64,000 nucleotides of DNA from NCBI GenBank assembly GCA_017471175.1, contig JAFUVS010000009.1, positions 62,001 through 126,000 on the forward strand. The letters are read 5' to 3'. Made by a program: the position numbers and the translations under genes. Every line of letters begins with the position of its first letter. Within the stretch, counting starts at the first letter, position 1. The notes under the pieces are model-generated. The model saw nothing but the letters and a program-made list of their open reading frames with translations. It searched no databases and was not told the origin of the DNA. This stretch comes from Paludibacteraceae bacterium. Its GTDB lineage: Bacteria; Bacteroidota; Bacteroidia; Bacteroidales; Paludibacteraceae. Below, one piece after another: positions 47,762 to 56,923 of this stretch.

Positions 47762-49060
47762 ATGCCTAAACAAACTATTACCCATTCTGTCAAAGACTTG
47801 CCGCTTGTAGCGGTCGAGTTAGGAAGCCACTCTGTTCGGGCAATGGCAGCCGAAAAAGTAGGTACCGACCTGCTTCGCATCTTGGCTTATGAGGAGAGTA
47901 ACCAATTTCCGTGCGTTAATCGCGGTATGGTGGAGCAGATGAACGATGCGGGCTTTATGATAAATGATGTGCTGCGGCTGTTGGCGAACCGACTTAAAGT
48001 GAATGCTATCCCCTCTGCATATACGCTTATCGGCGGACGCGGCATGACCATAGCTGCGGTCAAATCTAAGCGTGACCTCATTCGCAAGCGTGCCCTTAAC
48101 GAGCAGATTAAAAGCGAAATGAAACAAGAGTGTACCGATAAGATTGAACGCCGTAATCCCGATGTAGCAGTCTTTGATGTATTGCCCTCTTACTATGTGT
48201 TAGACGGAGTGGAGCAGGATACTGAGCCTACCGAGGAACAAAAAGCCTCAGTATGGGAAATTCATTACAATGCATTCGTCGGACATCGGGAAGCCAGAGA
48301 AAACCTGTTGAAGAGTTTCGAGAATGCCAAAACTACCATCGAAAGAACCTTTGTTCGCCCCGATGTTGTGCTCAGTGCCATTACGACTGGTCAGCCCGAC
48401 ATCCAAGAAAGAGGTTGTGCTGTTATAGATATGGGAGCCCAAACCACTACGCTGACTATCTATAAGGGCAACCAATTCCTCTTAAATCTTGTCGTGCCGT
48501 TGGGTGGTTGGCACATATCCCGTTTCATTGAGCAGCAAGGCATTCCCTTCAATTATGCCGAGCATATCAAGTGCAAATATGGGCAAGCCTCTCCGCGTTT
48601 TGTGGAGCATGACTCGGCTATGGTTCTGCCGAGTAATAGCCTCTCGCAAGCTACTATTCGAGTCAGTTTGACCTCTCTTGCAGAATTCATCGAAATGAAG
48701 CAAGGAGAAATTCTCCAACCTATTCTTAATGCTATTCGTCCTTTTGAAGAGCGTTTAGGGGGAGTATATCTTACCGGCGGTGCTTGTATGCTCTCCAGTC
48801 TTATTGATTGGTTACAAGAGCGTACTTCGTTGCCAGTACAGTTCGGAAGCCACGCTTATCTGCTTGACCGTCAGACAGATGACGAGTTCTGCAAACCTCG
48901 TTACTCTTCGCTCGTAGGAGCACTCATACATGGTGCGGACTGGCGAGATAGCCACACCAACCTTGTCGTGCCTGACAGACGATCTTTCACCAGTCGGGTA
49001 CTCAAAGCCACGCAACAGGAGATTATCTACATCTTCTCCGATGCCAAGAAAAACGATTGA
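47762..49060 (+). CDS. ftsA: Cell division protein FtsA
   Basis: 432 residues. Actin-like ATPase: phosphate loop 1 AVELGSHSVRAMAAEKVG, the SHS2-type insert around residues 80-165 (GGRGMTIAAVKSK), phosphate loop 2 VIDMGAQTTTLTIYKG, and the adenosine motif VYLTGGACMLSSL. The C-terminal end LKATQQEIIYIFSDAKKND could be an amphipathic membrane-binding tail. It tethers FtsZ to the membrane and is 20 bases after ftsQ and 30 bases before ftsZ. Confidence 0.95.
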   Translation: MPKQTITHSVKDLPLVAVELGSHSVRAMAAEKVGTDLLRILAYEESNQFPCVNRGMVEQMNDAGFMINDVLRLLANRLKVNAIPSAYTLIGGRGMTIAAVKSKRDLIRKRALNEQIKSEMKQECTDKIERRNPDVAVFDVLPSYYVLDGVEQDTEPTEEQKASVWEIHYNAFVGHREARENLLKSFENAKTTIERTFVRPDVVLSAITTGQPDIQERGCAVIDMGAQTTTLTIYKGNQFLLNLVVPLGGWHISRFIEQQGIPFNYAEHIKCKYGQASPRFVEHDSAMVLPSNSLSQATIRVSLTSLAEFIEMKQGEILQPILNAIRPFEERLGGVYLTGGACMLSSLIDWLQERTSLPVQFGSHAYLLDRQTDDEFCKPRYSSLVGALIHGADWRDSHTNLVVPDRRSFTSRVLKATQQEIIYIFSDAKKND

Positions 49061-49090
49061 GATAACTAATTATGTAAATATAAGACCACT

Positions 49091-50425
49091 ATGGAAGACG
49101 ATACCTTATTACCCATCCAACTCGAATTTGCACAAGACTCCATCATTAAGGTTATGGGAGTCGGTGGTGGTGGTGGCAATGCCATCAACTATATGTTCCG
49201 CCAAAACATTCCGGGTGTTACCTACCTTATCTGTAATACTGACCGTCAAGTCCTCAGTTCATCTCCTATCCCGGCCAAACTCCAATTAGGACCGGGATTA
49301 GGGGCAGGTGGAAGACCCGAACAGGCTAAACAGTATGCCGAAGAAAGCAAAGACCGCATCAAAGAAGCTCTTGACGATGGAACCAAAATGCTCTTCATTG
49401 CCGCAGGTATGGGAGGAGGTACCGGTACCGGCGCATCGCCAATCATTGCCGAAACAGCTAAGGAAATGGGGATTCTTACGGTTGGTATAGTTACTATCCC
49501 GTTTGCATTTGAAGGGCGAAAGAAAATAGAAAAAGCCATGCGTGGCGTAGCTGAACTGGCGGATCACATGGACGCTATTATCGTTATCAGCAACGAGAAA
49601 CTGACCAAACTCTATCCTGATATGAACATCAAGACCGCTTTTGCCAAAGCCGATGATGTCATTACCAATGCCGCCAAGTCTATAGCCGAAATAATCAATG
49701 TAGAAGGTTATATCAATACCGACTTCGCCGATGTGTATAATACGCTCAAAGACGGACGTGTGGCGATTATGAACGTAGGTCAGGCAGGAGGGGAAAACCG
49801 CTTGCCCAACGCCATTCGAAACGCACTCGAATCACCGCTCGTTAACTCCAACGATGTCCACGGTGCCAAACGTATATTGTTGCAACTCTACTGCTCACCC
49901 GAACATGATATACGTGCCTCCGAATTCGACCAACTACGTGAGTTTGTGGATCAGGTCGGCGATGATGTGGAAGTGCAATGGGGTGCCACCTACGATGACT
50001 CGTTAGGCGAAGAAGTGCGTATCACCCTTATCGCTACCGGTTACGAGATAAGCGACATTCCCACCACCGAACCCGATAAAGACAGGTCGCGCCCATCCAT
50101 ACCCGAGGCTATCGAAAAGAACTATCCCGACGAAGAAAAAGAAAGACAGAAAAAAGAAGAGGAGGAACGGAGAAAACAGGAAGAAGAACGCCAAGCTGAG
50201 GCTCTACGCCTTGCCGAAGAGCAGCGTAAAGCAGAAGAACAAAAAAGTATAGAGGAAGCTAATCGCGCCGCTCAATCTGCTGCCTCATCTTCGAGAATGC
50301 AGCAAGTAAACGATAATGAATTTGTTATCCGATTTGAAGATAACGAATCGGATAAAAAAGAAGAACCCCAACCCGAAGAGATCAAGAAAACCGACCTCTG
50401 GGGATGGATGAGAGGAAGAAGATAA
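49091..50425 (+). CDS. ftsZ: Cell division protein FtsZ
   Basis: 444 residues. GTPase core about 15-320 with GVGGGGGNAINYM and the tubulin signature GMGGGTGTGASPIIAE, then NTDRQVL. The core is followed by a 90-residue charged coiled linker (EEERRKQEEERQAEALRLAEE) and a short C-terminal conserved peptide, DLWGWMRGRR, that would bind FtsA. The linker is unusually rich in Glu/Lys/Arg, an extended helix rather than the usual disordered spacer. It forms the Z ring. Last of the dcw block here. Confidence 0.97.
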   Translation: MEDDTLLPIQLEFAQDSIIKVMGVGGGGGNAINYMFRQNIPGVTYLICNTDRQVLSSSPIPAKLQLGPGLGAGGRPEQAKQYAEESKDRIKEALDDGTKMLFIAAGMGGGTGTGASPIIAETAKEMGILTVGIVTIPFAFEGRKKIEKAMRGVAELADHMDAIIVISNEKLTKLYPDMNIKTAFAKADDVITNAAKSIAEIINVEGYINTDFADVYNTLKDGRVAIMNVGQAGGENRLPNAIRNALESPLVNSNDVHGAKRILLQLYCSPEHDIRASEFDQLREFVDQVGDDVEVQWGATYDDSLGEEVRITLIATGYEISDIPTTEPDKDRSRPSIPEAIEKNYPDEEKERQKKEEEERRKQEEERQAEALRLAEEQRKAEEQKSIEEANRAAQSAASSSRMQQVNDNEFVIRFEDNESDKKEEPQPEEIKKTDLWGWMRGRR

Positions 50426-50439
50426 TTACGGATTAGACT

Positions 50440-51321
50440 ATGGAACAGAAAGAAACAACACTATGGGACGCTTTACGCAGTTGCGTAAGGATGTTCAGTA
50501 AGTTGCTGCAATGGTGTAAGCAATTGGTAGTAAGAATGATACGCCTGACTTTCCAAAGATGGTGGTTGGTCGGAGGTATTACCATACTTTGCATAATAGG
50601 CGGAATATATTACTCCCGTCCGTCGAACAAAATGTATAAGGTACGTGCAATCGCCACACTGAACGGTCCGTCTGTCAGCGAGGTGAAGCAGTACTACGAG
50701 TCACTGCACAAGACTTTTGATGCCTTTAATGTGATTGATTGTCTCAATGACGGCACGGCTGACTATGTGGATTATAAGCGCAATAACTCCCTTACGGACA
50801 CGCTTCACGTGGTTATGAAAGACCAAATAGCCTTGCAGTTTGTCACGTGCAATCGCAATGCTATTCCTTCTTATGAAGACAGGATTGTGTACCTTCTCAA
50901 TTCCAACCCGCAGTTTATCAGTGAGTACAACAACTTCAAGGCGCATGCCGAGAGACAGTTTATTTTCGACCGCGAGCAGGTGAACAAACTGGATACAATG
51001 ACCTCTGCTTTCTATGCCAATGCCGCTGCCCCACAGATTCATTCCAATGCTTGGGAACTCGCGATGGGCAGAAAAGAGATCGTCCTTCCGTTGGAAGACA
51101 TTGAGGAGTTTATGGATAACAAAGCGCAGCGTGACAATCGTTACGCACTCGTTACGGCACCCGTTGTGCTGCAAGGACACTTCGTACCGACAAAAAAAGC
51201 CAAGAACGGCAGGCTTAAATGCACGTTTCTCGGCTGTATCATAGGCTGGCTGTTGGGCTGTCTTATTGCCGTTTTATTCGACGATAGACAACATATCCTA
51301 CGATGGCTAAAACAAGAATAA
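50440..51321 (+). CDS. Two-helix membrane protein, Wzz-like topology
   Basis: 293 residues. A first helix at about 48-66 (WWLVGGITILCIIGGIYYS) and a second near the C-terminus (about 263-283, LGCIIGWLLGCLIAVLF), with about 190 residues between in the periplasm, the layout of chain-length-determinant (Wzz) proteins. Conserved Pro near SRPSNKMYKV. No other polysaccharide gene is near, so the role is unproven. It begins 14 bases after ftsZ. Its last 59 bases overlap the end of the opposite-strand DedA gene. Confidence 0.65.
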   Translation: MEQKETTLWDALRSCVRMFSKLLQWCKQLVVRMIRLTFQRWWLVGGITILCIIGGIYYSRPSNKMYKVRAIATLNGPSVSEVKQYYESLHKTFDAFNVIDCLNDGTADYVDYKRNNSLTDTLHVVMKDQIALQFVTCNRNAIPSYEDRIVYLLNSNPQFISEYNNFKAHAERQFIFDREQVNKLDTMTSAFYANAAAPQIHSNAWELAMGRKEIVLPLEDIEEFMDNKAQRDNRYALVTAPVVLQGHFVPTKKAKNGRLKCTFLGCIIGWLLGCLIAVLFDDRQHILRWLKQE

Positions 51322-51907
51322 CAACGATTGCCACACTCAATTCGTGGCTGTATTGTTCAATCATTTCTTTCTGACCGTTGGCTACATAACCTAATAGAGC
51401 CAACACCGTATTCCAAATGAAGGCACCCATCGCCGTATAGAGCAGGAACTGCCCGAAATGCATGCGGCTCAAACCCGCAGGAATACTGATTAACTGGCGG
51501 ATTCCCGGTATCAATCGCCCGATGAACGTACTGATACGACCATGGTCGTTGAAGTACGTTTCAGCTTTTTGTATCTTTTCCCCGCTGAGCAATAATGCGT
51601 GCCCTAACCTGCTGTCGGCAAACTTATAGATCAGCGGACGACCTAACCATATACTCAATCCATAGTTAATCACGGCTCCTAATAAGGCTCCCAATGTGCC
51701 GAATAGTACAATCAGCAGCACATCGATAGGGTAGTTCCCCGTAGTTGCCAACGCGCTCGCAGGGTCTTCAGCCACGTAGGCTGCCGGCGGTATCACCACT
51801 TCGCTCGGGAAGGGTATGAACGACGATTCAATAGTCATCAACGCGGTAATCGACCAATAGTTCATATTAGCCGAGTACCACGCAATGGCTTGATTCAGTA
51901 TATTCAA
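51263..51907 (-). CDS. DedA family membrane protein
   Basis: 214 residues, about five to six helices. Family marks: ESSFIPFPSEVVIPPAAYV with the acidic residue and PPAAY, GALLGAVINYGLSIWLGR, and RLIPGIRQLISIPAGLSRM, the re-entrant Arg-Pro motif. DedA proteins (with TVP38 relatives) recycle undecaprenyl phosphate or move lipids and support proton motive force. Downstream of the transporter gene, 47 bases apart on the same strand; its 3' end overlaps a gene on the other strand. Confidence 0.92.
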   Translation of the reverse strand: MNILNQAIAWYSANMNYWSITALMTIESSFIPFPSEVVIPPAAYVAEDPASALATTGNYPIDVLLIVLFGTLGALLGAVINYGLSIWLGRPLIYKFADSRLGHALLLSGEKIQKAETYFNDHGRISTFIGRLIPGIRQLISIPAGLSRMHFGQFLLYTAMGAFIWNTVLALLGYVANGQKEMIEQYSHELSVAIVVILVLAIVGYVVYRRIKRQ

Positions 51908-51954
51908 CTTGAATAGGAATTAGTAGGTTTATAGTAGAATTTTGCGCCGACTTT

Positions 51955-53313
51955 TTACAGGAACAATACCTGCACAAGGATATATACCGGCAGCAGGATA
52001 ATCAGCGAGAAACGCAGCATATAGCCGAAGAAAGACGGCATCTTGATTTGGTTCTCTTCCGCAATCGCCTTCACCATAAAGTTCGGTCCGTTGCCGATAT
52101 AGGTCATTGACCCGAAGAACACGGCAGCCGTTGCAATCGCTTTCAGTATGATTTCCGGCACGCGTGCCACGTACGTAACGCCATTTACCACGCCATCTCC
52201 GTTCTCCAACAATCCGCTTGCCATCGCTTGTAGCGAGTCTGGCAGACCCGTTGCCATTGACCAGAACGCAACTGCCGTGGGGGTGTTATCCAAGAACGAA
52301 GAGAGTAGTCCCGTCGCATAGTAGAATTGCCACGTCTCGCCCAAGCCTAATGAACTTGCATTCTGTTCCAAGAATATCAGCGCAGGAGCCATTGTTGTGA
52401 AGATGCCGATGAACAACGCCGCCACCTCAAGAATGGGTGCCCACGTGAACTTATTGTCTTCATAACGCACTTTCTTATTGGTTGTTACGAGCGACAGTAT
52501 CATCAGTATTACCATCACAATCTCGCGCAGGTATTTCAAGTAGAGTGGGGCATCAGGCTCACCCATTGCAGGTATCGTACCGGCGTTAAGGAAAGCCACA
52601 GAGGCAACGATACCTATCAGCCACAAGAAGTTAATGCTACCCGTCAATTTCAGCGGTTCTTGCTCGCGAGCATCGGCAGATAGAGCCGTCCAGTGCTCTT
52701 TCTTGTAGTAGTAAGTGTCTGCTACAAAGTAGAGAATCAGTAATATAACGCCCGTGAACAGCCATTCTTTCCATAGCGTCAAGAACCACGTAAATTTCGC
52801 CCCGCGAAGGAATAACATAAACAATGGAGGATCGCCAAGAGGTGTCATCAGACCGCCGCAGTTCGCTACCAAAGCAATGAAAAACAGCACCGTATGAACG
52901 GTATATTTACGTTGTTGATTGGTCGTCAGAAGCGGGCGTATCAGCAGCATAGCCGCACCCGTTGTCCCCATTATCGATGCCAATACAAAACCGATGGCAA
53001 GAAACAGCGTATTCACCCACGGTTTGGCTTTGATGTCGCCGCTTAAATGGATGCCGCCCGTTATCACGAACAGCGCCAATAGCAGGATGATAAAAGGAAC
53101 GTAATCAAAGAATAAGGTGTGAATCAGTTCGTGCGACAACCCTTTCACTAACATATACACGGCCACAGGTATGCCTAACAAGCACGACACAATCAGTTTA
53201 TTGCGATTGCTTTCCCACCATTTTTCCGCCACCATCGGTGCAATCGCAATGGCTAATAGCATAATGGCGAACGGAATCATTGTCCATGCGGGCATTTGAA
53301 ATACTTCGTTCAT
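51955..53313 (-). CDS. NhaD/CitMHS-type membrane transporter (probable Na+/H+ antiporter)
   Basis: 452 residues, about 11-12 helices. Characteristic blocks: FVITGGIHLSGDIKAKPW, IMGTTGAAMLLIRPLL, LVANCGGLMTPLGDPPLFMLFLRG and SSFLDNTPTAVAFWSMA; the last two are the paired re-entrant loops of the ion-transporter (ArsB/NhaD) superfamily, here of the CitMHS_2 type usually called sodium:proton antiporter in Bacteroidota. It could instead carry a dicarboxylate. It has its own promoter and is followed by the DedA gene. Confidence 0.85.
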   Translation of the reverse strand: MNEVFQMPAWTMIPFAIMLLAIAIAPMVAEKWWESNRNKLIVSCLLGIPVAVYMLVKGLSHELIHTLFFDYVPFIILLLALFVITGGIHLSGDIKAKPWVNTLFLAIGFVLASIMGTTGAAMLLIRPLLTTNQQRKYTVHTVLFFIALVANCGGLMTPLGDPPLFMLFLRGAKFTWFLTLWKEWLFTGVILLILYFVADTYYYKKEHWTALSADAREQEPLKLTGSINFLWLIGIVASVAFLNAGTIPAMGEPDAPLYLKYLREIVMVILMILSLVTTNKKVRYEDNKFTWAPILEVAALFIGIFTTMAPALIFLEQNASSLGLGETWQFYYATGLLSSFLDNTPTAVAFWSMATGLPDSLQAMASGLLENGDGVVNGVTYVARVPEIILKAIATAAVFFGSMTYIGNGPNFMVKAIAEENQIKMPSFFGYMLRFSLIILLPVYILVQVLFL

Positions 53314-53354
53314 ATCGTTATAGGATTATTTTTTCTGTCTCCTCGAAAAACGCG

Positions 53355-53384
53355 CAAATGTACTGCAATATTCGCGCTTTTCAA
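53355..53384 (-). promoter_or_regulatory. Promoter of the transporter-DedA unit
   Basis: Minus strand TTG (53384-53382), 19 bases, TACATTTG (53362-53355), 42 bases before the ATG. Confidence 0.7.
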
Positions 53385-53421
53385 AAAATTTTTCTCTCAC
53401 CCATCTCTTAAAGTCGCGTGC

Positions 53422-54660
53422 TTACTCTGTCCGTGCTTCAAACAAGTACAACTTCTGCGGCTTGAATGTCAGTAGTTTAAGGTCTAATATCTCGCTCGCT
53501 TCGCTGATGTCTTTTACCGCACCGTCTTGGTAGAGTATATCAATCGAATCGGCTTTCTCCGAGTACGTGTTACTCGTCGAAATATGTTCTTGATAGAAGT
53601 AATGGACTTCCTCTTTGCGTATAGCTAAGGCTTTTGCCAATCGCTCTGACAGCGCATCTTTCTCTGCTTTTGTCAGGTGTTCTTTGCGTAGCGTTCCGTG
53701 GAACAGACGGCGGTTGACAAACATCTCGCACAGCAACGCCAATGTCCTGTCATCCTCGTCCATCCATGCCTTGATGGCGCTCACCACATCGCTGTCGTCC
53801 AATAGCGCGTATTGACGCAAAGCCTCGCTGCCTGCTGTCATATCCTCGGCACTGATATGGTTGTATAGGAAGTAGTGCAACGCCGGTGAGCAGAACAACT
53901 CCTTGCCTTGCGCTGCAAGTTCTTTTGCACGGAGTAAGATTTTGATTAACAGTTGTTCGGCGGCTACTGATGTCTTGTGCAGATACACCTGCCAGTACAT
54001 CAGTCGGCGTGCCACGAGGAACTTTTCCACCGAATAAATACCCTTCTGTTCCACCACAAGGTGGTCATTCACCACGTGCAGCATCTTCAGCAGCCGCTCG
54101 CTTGCCACCCGTCCTTCTTGCACGCCGCAGAAAAACGAGTCCCTGCACAGGTAGTCCATTCTGTCCACATCCAATTGCGATGAGAGTAGTTGGTGGAAAA
54201 AGTGTCTTGAGTATGCATTGCGGAATATATCTATCGCCAAGCCCAACGGATGCGGGTTCTCTTTCGTAGCCAAGTCCTTGTCTATCTGCTCCATCATCAT
54301 TAGGCTGATCTCCTCGTGCGTAATGCCGTGAACCAATGTGTGCTCCAATACGTGCGAGAACGGTCCGTGCCCCACATCGTGCAGCAGAATGGCTATCTGC
54401 GCCGCCTCATTCTCCTCACTTGATATAGGTACGCCTTTCTGTTGCAGCATACTCAACCCCTCTTGCATTAGGTGCATCGCTCCGATTGAGTGGGAGAAAC
54501 GGCTGTGTTGTGCCCCCGGATACACGTAGTAACTCAGCCCCAACTGACGTATCCTGCCCAATCGTTGCACAAACGGGTGTTGAAGCACGTCATACACTTT
54601 GTCGGTCGATAGCGTCACAAACCCGAATACAGGGTCGTTGATTATCTTGCGTTTGTTCAT
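53422..54660 (-). CDS. HD domain phosphohydrolase (dGTPase-like)
   Basis: 412 residues. HD core at about 45-150: SRFSHSIGAMHLM, ILLHDVGHGPFSHVLEHTL (the HD pair and a third His), and SSQLDVDRMDYLCRDS which supplies the fourth ligand Asp. These match the YdhJ-type HD superfamily of dNTP triphosphohydrolase-like proteins. Downstream about 350-412 is a less conserved domain. The start is 3 bases after the gltX stop, so it is the second gene of that operon. Substrate unknown. Confidence 0.88.
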   Translation of the reverse strand: MNKRKIINDPVFGFVTLSTDKVYDVLQHPFVQRLGRIRQLGLSYYVYPGAQHSRFSHSIGAMHLMQEGLSMLQQKGVPISSEENEAAQIAILLHDVGHGPFSHVLEHTLVHGITHEEISLMMMEQIDKDLATKENPHPLGLAIDIFRNAYSRHFFHQLLSSQLDVDRMDYLCRDSFFCGVQEGRVASERLLKMLHVVNDHLVVEQKGIYSVEKFLVARRLMYWQVYLHKTSVAAEQLLIKILLRAKELAAQGKELFCSPALHYFLYNHISAEDMTAGSEALRQYALLDDSDVVSAIKAWMDEDDRTLALLCEMFVNRRLFHGTLRKEHLTKAEKDALSERLAKALAIRKEEVHYFYQEHISTSNTYSEKADSIDILYQDGAVKDISEASEILDLKLLTFKPQKLYLFEARTE

Positions 54661-54663
54661 AAT

Positions 54664-56226
54664 CTATCGGGTCAGTAGCGTCAGCGATTGGTGCAAGCGG
54701 CGAAGCGTTTCTTCCTTGCCTAATACATCGGTTATGTTCCATATATGCGGACCGCGCGCAGCACCTACAAGGCAGATCCGAAACGCATTCATCACTATCC
54801 CCACGCCGTACTCTTTTTCGGCTATCCAACCCATCACCACCTTGTCCAGCGACCCGGCTGACCAGTCCTCCGTGCTTTCTAATACGACTGCTAATTCCTC
54901 CATCTGACGAGGACTGTCTGCTTTCCAGCGTTTCTGAACCGACTTCTCGTCAAACTCCTTCGGAGCGGCGAAAAAGAAATCCGCCTGTTCCCATAGTTCG
55001 CTCACGAAGTTCACCCTTTCTTTCATCAGTCCCACTATCGTAGGCAGTTGTTGCAGAGCGTGTTGTGCTGCGGCTGTCTCTAATAGACCTTTCTCTCCGA
55101 GTCTCTCCTCGACTATCGGACGGAACAGACCCGCCAACTCCTCGTCCGACTTGCCAATCAGGTATTGGTGGTTGAACCATTTGCCTTTCTCGTAGTCGAA
55201 TTTCGCACCCGACTTGCTCACTCTATCCAAAGAGAACTCCCGTATCAATTCCTCCATTGAGTATATCTCTTGGTCACCTGAACTGTGCCAGCCCAACAAT
55301 GCGAGGAAGTTTATCACCGCCTCCGGGAAATACCCGTCCTCGCGATAACCTCGGCTCACCGTCCCCTCTTTCTCGTTGTGGAACTCCAACGGGAACACCG
55401 GAAATCCCAATCTGTCTCCATCGCGTTTCGACAGTTTGCCGTTCCCGTCGGGTTTGAGCAGCAGCGGCAAGTGCGCGAACTGAGGCATTGTATCCTCCCA
55501 ACCGAACGCCCTGTACAGAAGCACGTGCAACGGAGCAGACGGCAACCACTCCTCCCCGCGTATCACGTGCGTAACCTCCATCAAGTGGTCATCCACAATA
55601 TTCGCCAAGTGGTACGTGGGCAGGTCGTCCGCTGACTTGTACAGCACCTTGTCGTCCAATATATCCGAACCGATGGTCACATCGCCGCGTATCAAGTCGT
55701 GTACCGTAACGTTTTCGCCTGGCTCTATCTTAAAGCGAACCACATACTTATCGCCTCTTTCTATGCGGGCGCGAACCTCCTCGGCAGGCAGCGTCAGCGA
55801 GTTGACCATCCCGCCACGTGTGTGAGCATCATATTGGAAGTTGCTCACTTCTTTGCGCTTCTGCTCTAACTCTTCGGGCGTATCAAATGCGTAGTAGGCA
55901 TGCCCGCTGTCAAGCAGTTGCTTCACATAGACGTGGTAAATCTCCCTGCGCTCGCTTTGACGGTACGGACCGTGCGGACCTTTGCCGTTAGGGGCTTCTT
56001 TGCAGATACCCTCGTCTATGCCGATACCTAACCAGTCCAAGGCTTCTATGATGTACGCTTCCGCACCCGGCACGAAACGCGTCGAATCTGTATCTTCTAT
56101 TCGTAACAGCATATCGCCCCCGTTCTGGCGGGCAAATAGGTAATTATAAAGGGCAGTCCTCACACCGCCTATATGCAACGCGCCCGTTGGTGACGGAGCA
56201 AAGCGCACACGTACTTTCCTTTCCAT
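54664..56226 (-). CDS. gltX: Glutamyl-tRNA synthetase
   Basis: 520 residues, of the Bacteroidota length. Class I HIGH equivalent [17 protein letters not shown] (HIGG in place of HIGH) near residue 15-25, MLLRIEDTD, and the KMSKS loop as KLSKRDGDR (about 265-273). Discriminating GluRS; no separate GlnRS in the window. Start ATG at 56226, 160 bases after the promoter-derived transcript start, so it has a long leader filled with a tandem repeat. Confidence 0.96.
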   Translation of the reverse strand: MERKVRVRFAPSPTGALHIGGVRTALYNYLFARQNGGDMLLRIEDTDSTRFVPGAEAYIIEALDWLGIGIDEGICKEAPNGKGPHGPYRQSERREIYHVYVKQLLDSGHAYYAFDTPEELEQKRKEVSNFQYDAHTRGGMVNSLTLPAEEVRARIERGDKYVVRFKIEPGENVTVHDLIRGDVTIGSDILDDKVLYKSADDLPTYHLANIVDDHLMEVTHVIRGEEWLPSAPLHVLLYRAFGWEDTMPQFAHLPLLLKPDGNGKLSKRDGDRLGFPVFPLEFHNEKEGTVSRGYREDGYFPEAVINFLALLGWHSSGDQEIYSMEELIREFSLDRVSKSGAKFDYEKGKWFNHQYLIGKSDEELAGLFRPIVEERLGEKGLLETAAAQHALQQLPTIVGLMKERVNFVSELWEQADFFFAAPKEFDEKSVQKRWKADSPRQMEELAVVLESTEDWSAGSLDKVVMGWIAEKEYGVGIVMNAFRICLVGAARGPHIWNITDVLGKEETLRRLHQSLTLLTR

Positions 56227-56270
56227 CGTATCTTCTTGTTTCTAATGATTTGTTCTCTATTCTTTTCTTA

Positions 56271-56366
56271 TACTCCCCACCGGCTCTCCCCATACTCCCC
56301 AACGTATCTTCCCCATACTCCCCACCGTATCTCCCCTTACTCCCCACCGACTCTCTCCATACTCCT
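56271..56366 (-). repeat. 22-bp tandem repeat in the gltX leader
   Basis: Four contiguous units, starting at 56271, 56293, 56316 and 56338 (22, 23, 22 and 22 bases) and a partial fifth, each beginning TACTCCCCA on the + strand. In the gltX transcript each reads as GGGGAGTA plus GGGGA, so the leader RNA carries at least seven G4 runs and could form a quadruplex. Confidence 0.85.
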
Positions 56367-56394
56367 CTGCTGTATCAGCACCTTTTTCAGCCCG

Positions 56395-56425
56395 CAAAGG
56401 TAGTACAAATCTCACAAATACCAAA
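56395..56425 (-). promoter_or_regulatory. Promoter of gltX, TTTG-N19-TACCTTTG
   Basis: Minus strand TTTG (56425-56422), 19 bases, TACCTTTG (56402-56395). Best-matching promoter in the window. Confidence 0.8.
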
Positions 56426-56478
56426 CACCCCCCAAAATCATTCTTTATTATACCCTGCAGTTTTATTCCTCGTATGCC

Positions 56479-56514
56479 TCGCGGTTTTGTCTATTGTCCC
56501 GCATATTATTCCGC
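56479..56514 (+). repeat. 36-bp dispersed direct repeat, copy A
   Basis: TCGCGGTTTTGT, a Y, then TATTGT and GCATATTAT..CCGC. It matches 58699-58734 at 32 of 36 positions in the same orientation, so the two copies flank the FeoB-like gene. In this copy the inner palindrome is damaged. Confidence 0.8.
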
Positions 56515-56580
56515 TCCTTAGCACCCGCATATAATTCCGCTCCTCTGCACCCCACATATAATTCCGCTCCTTTGTACCCC
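56500..56580 (+). repeat. 27-bp tandem repeat, three copies
   Basis: Units at 56500, 56527 and 56554, each with the core ATATAATTCCGCTCCT (first copy ATATTATTCC), followed by GCACCC or GTACCC. The first unit overlaps copy A of the 36-bp repeat. Confidence 0.85.
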
Positions 56581-56645
56581 GTGTCCTGTGTTCGCGATTT
56601 TATGAGCGAATCCTACCTCTCTCTCATCTCCCCTCTCCCCTCTCT

Positions 56646-56715
56646 CATCTTTCATCTCTCATCTCCCACCTCCCACCTCCCATCTCCCACCTCCCATCTC
56701 TCATCTTTCATCTTC
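56646..56715 (+). repeat. 7-bp repeat, ten units, in a 126-base G-free stretch
   Basis: Units CATCTTT, CATCTCT, CATCTCC and CACCTCC follow one another in perfect 7-base register. From 56611 to 56736 there is no G on the + strand. Confidence 0.85.
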
Positions 56716-56736
56716 TTTTCCCCCTTTCTAAACTAT

Positions 56737-56835
56737 GTGTTTATTAGGTAATTATTATGTTGTTATTAGGTGATTAGTATGTGATTAGTATGTTATTATT
56801 ATGTTATTATTAGATTATCAATAGGTTATTACCCT
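56737..56835 (+). repeat. 11-bp AT-rich repeat, nine units, before the FeoB-like gene
   Basis: Units such as GTGATTAGTAT (twice), GTTATTATTAT, GTTATTATTAG, GTAATTATTAT and GTGTTTATTAG run in strict 11-base register and end 57 bases upstream of the -7 box. The 697-base spacer 56227-56923 thus holds four different tandem repeats, copy A of the 36-bp repeat and two promoters. Confidence 0.8.
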
Positions 56836-56892
56836 ATGCAAACCGAATAAAAATACCCACATTAGGTGATACCCTGTCTGTAGAAATCGCAC

Positions 56893-56900
56893 TACTTTTG
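56893..56900 (+). promoter_or_regulatory. Promoter -7 box TACTTTTG before the FeoB-like gene
   Basis: TACTTTTG lies 23 bases before the ATG at 56924. No good TTTG is at -33. The frame opening with GTG at 56900 would start inside the box and is rejected. Confidence 0.6.
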
Positions 56901-56923
56901 TGCGTTTTTTTATACGAAGTGGA

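Noticed and set aside
56144-56347. Minus-strand 67-codon ORF covering the gltX leader repeat
   Set aside because: Gly-rich sequence produced by the 22-bp repeat; overlaps gltX in another frame.
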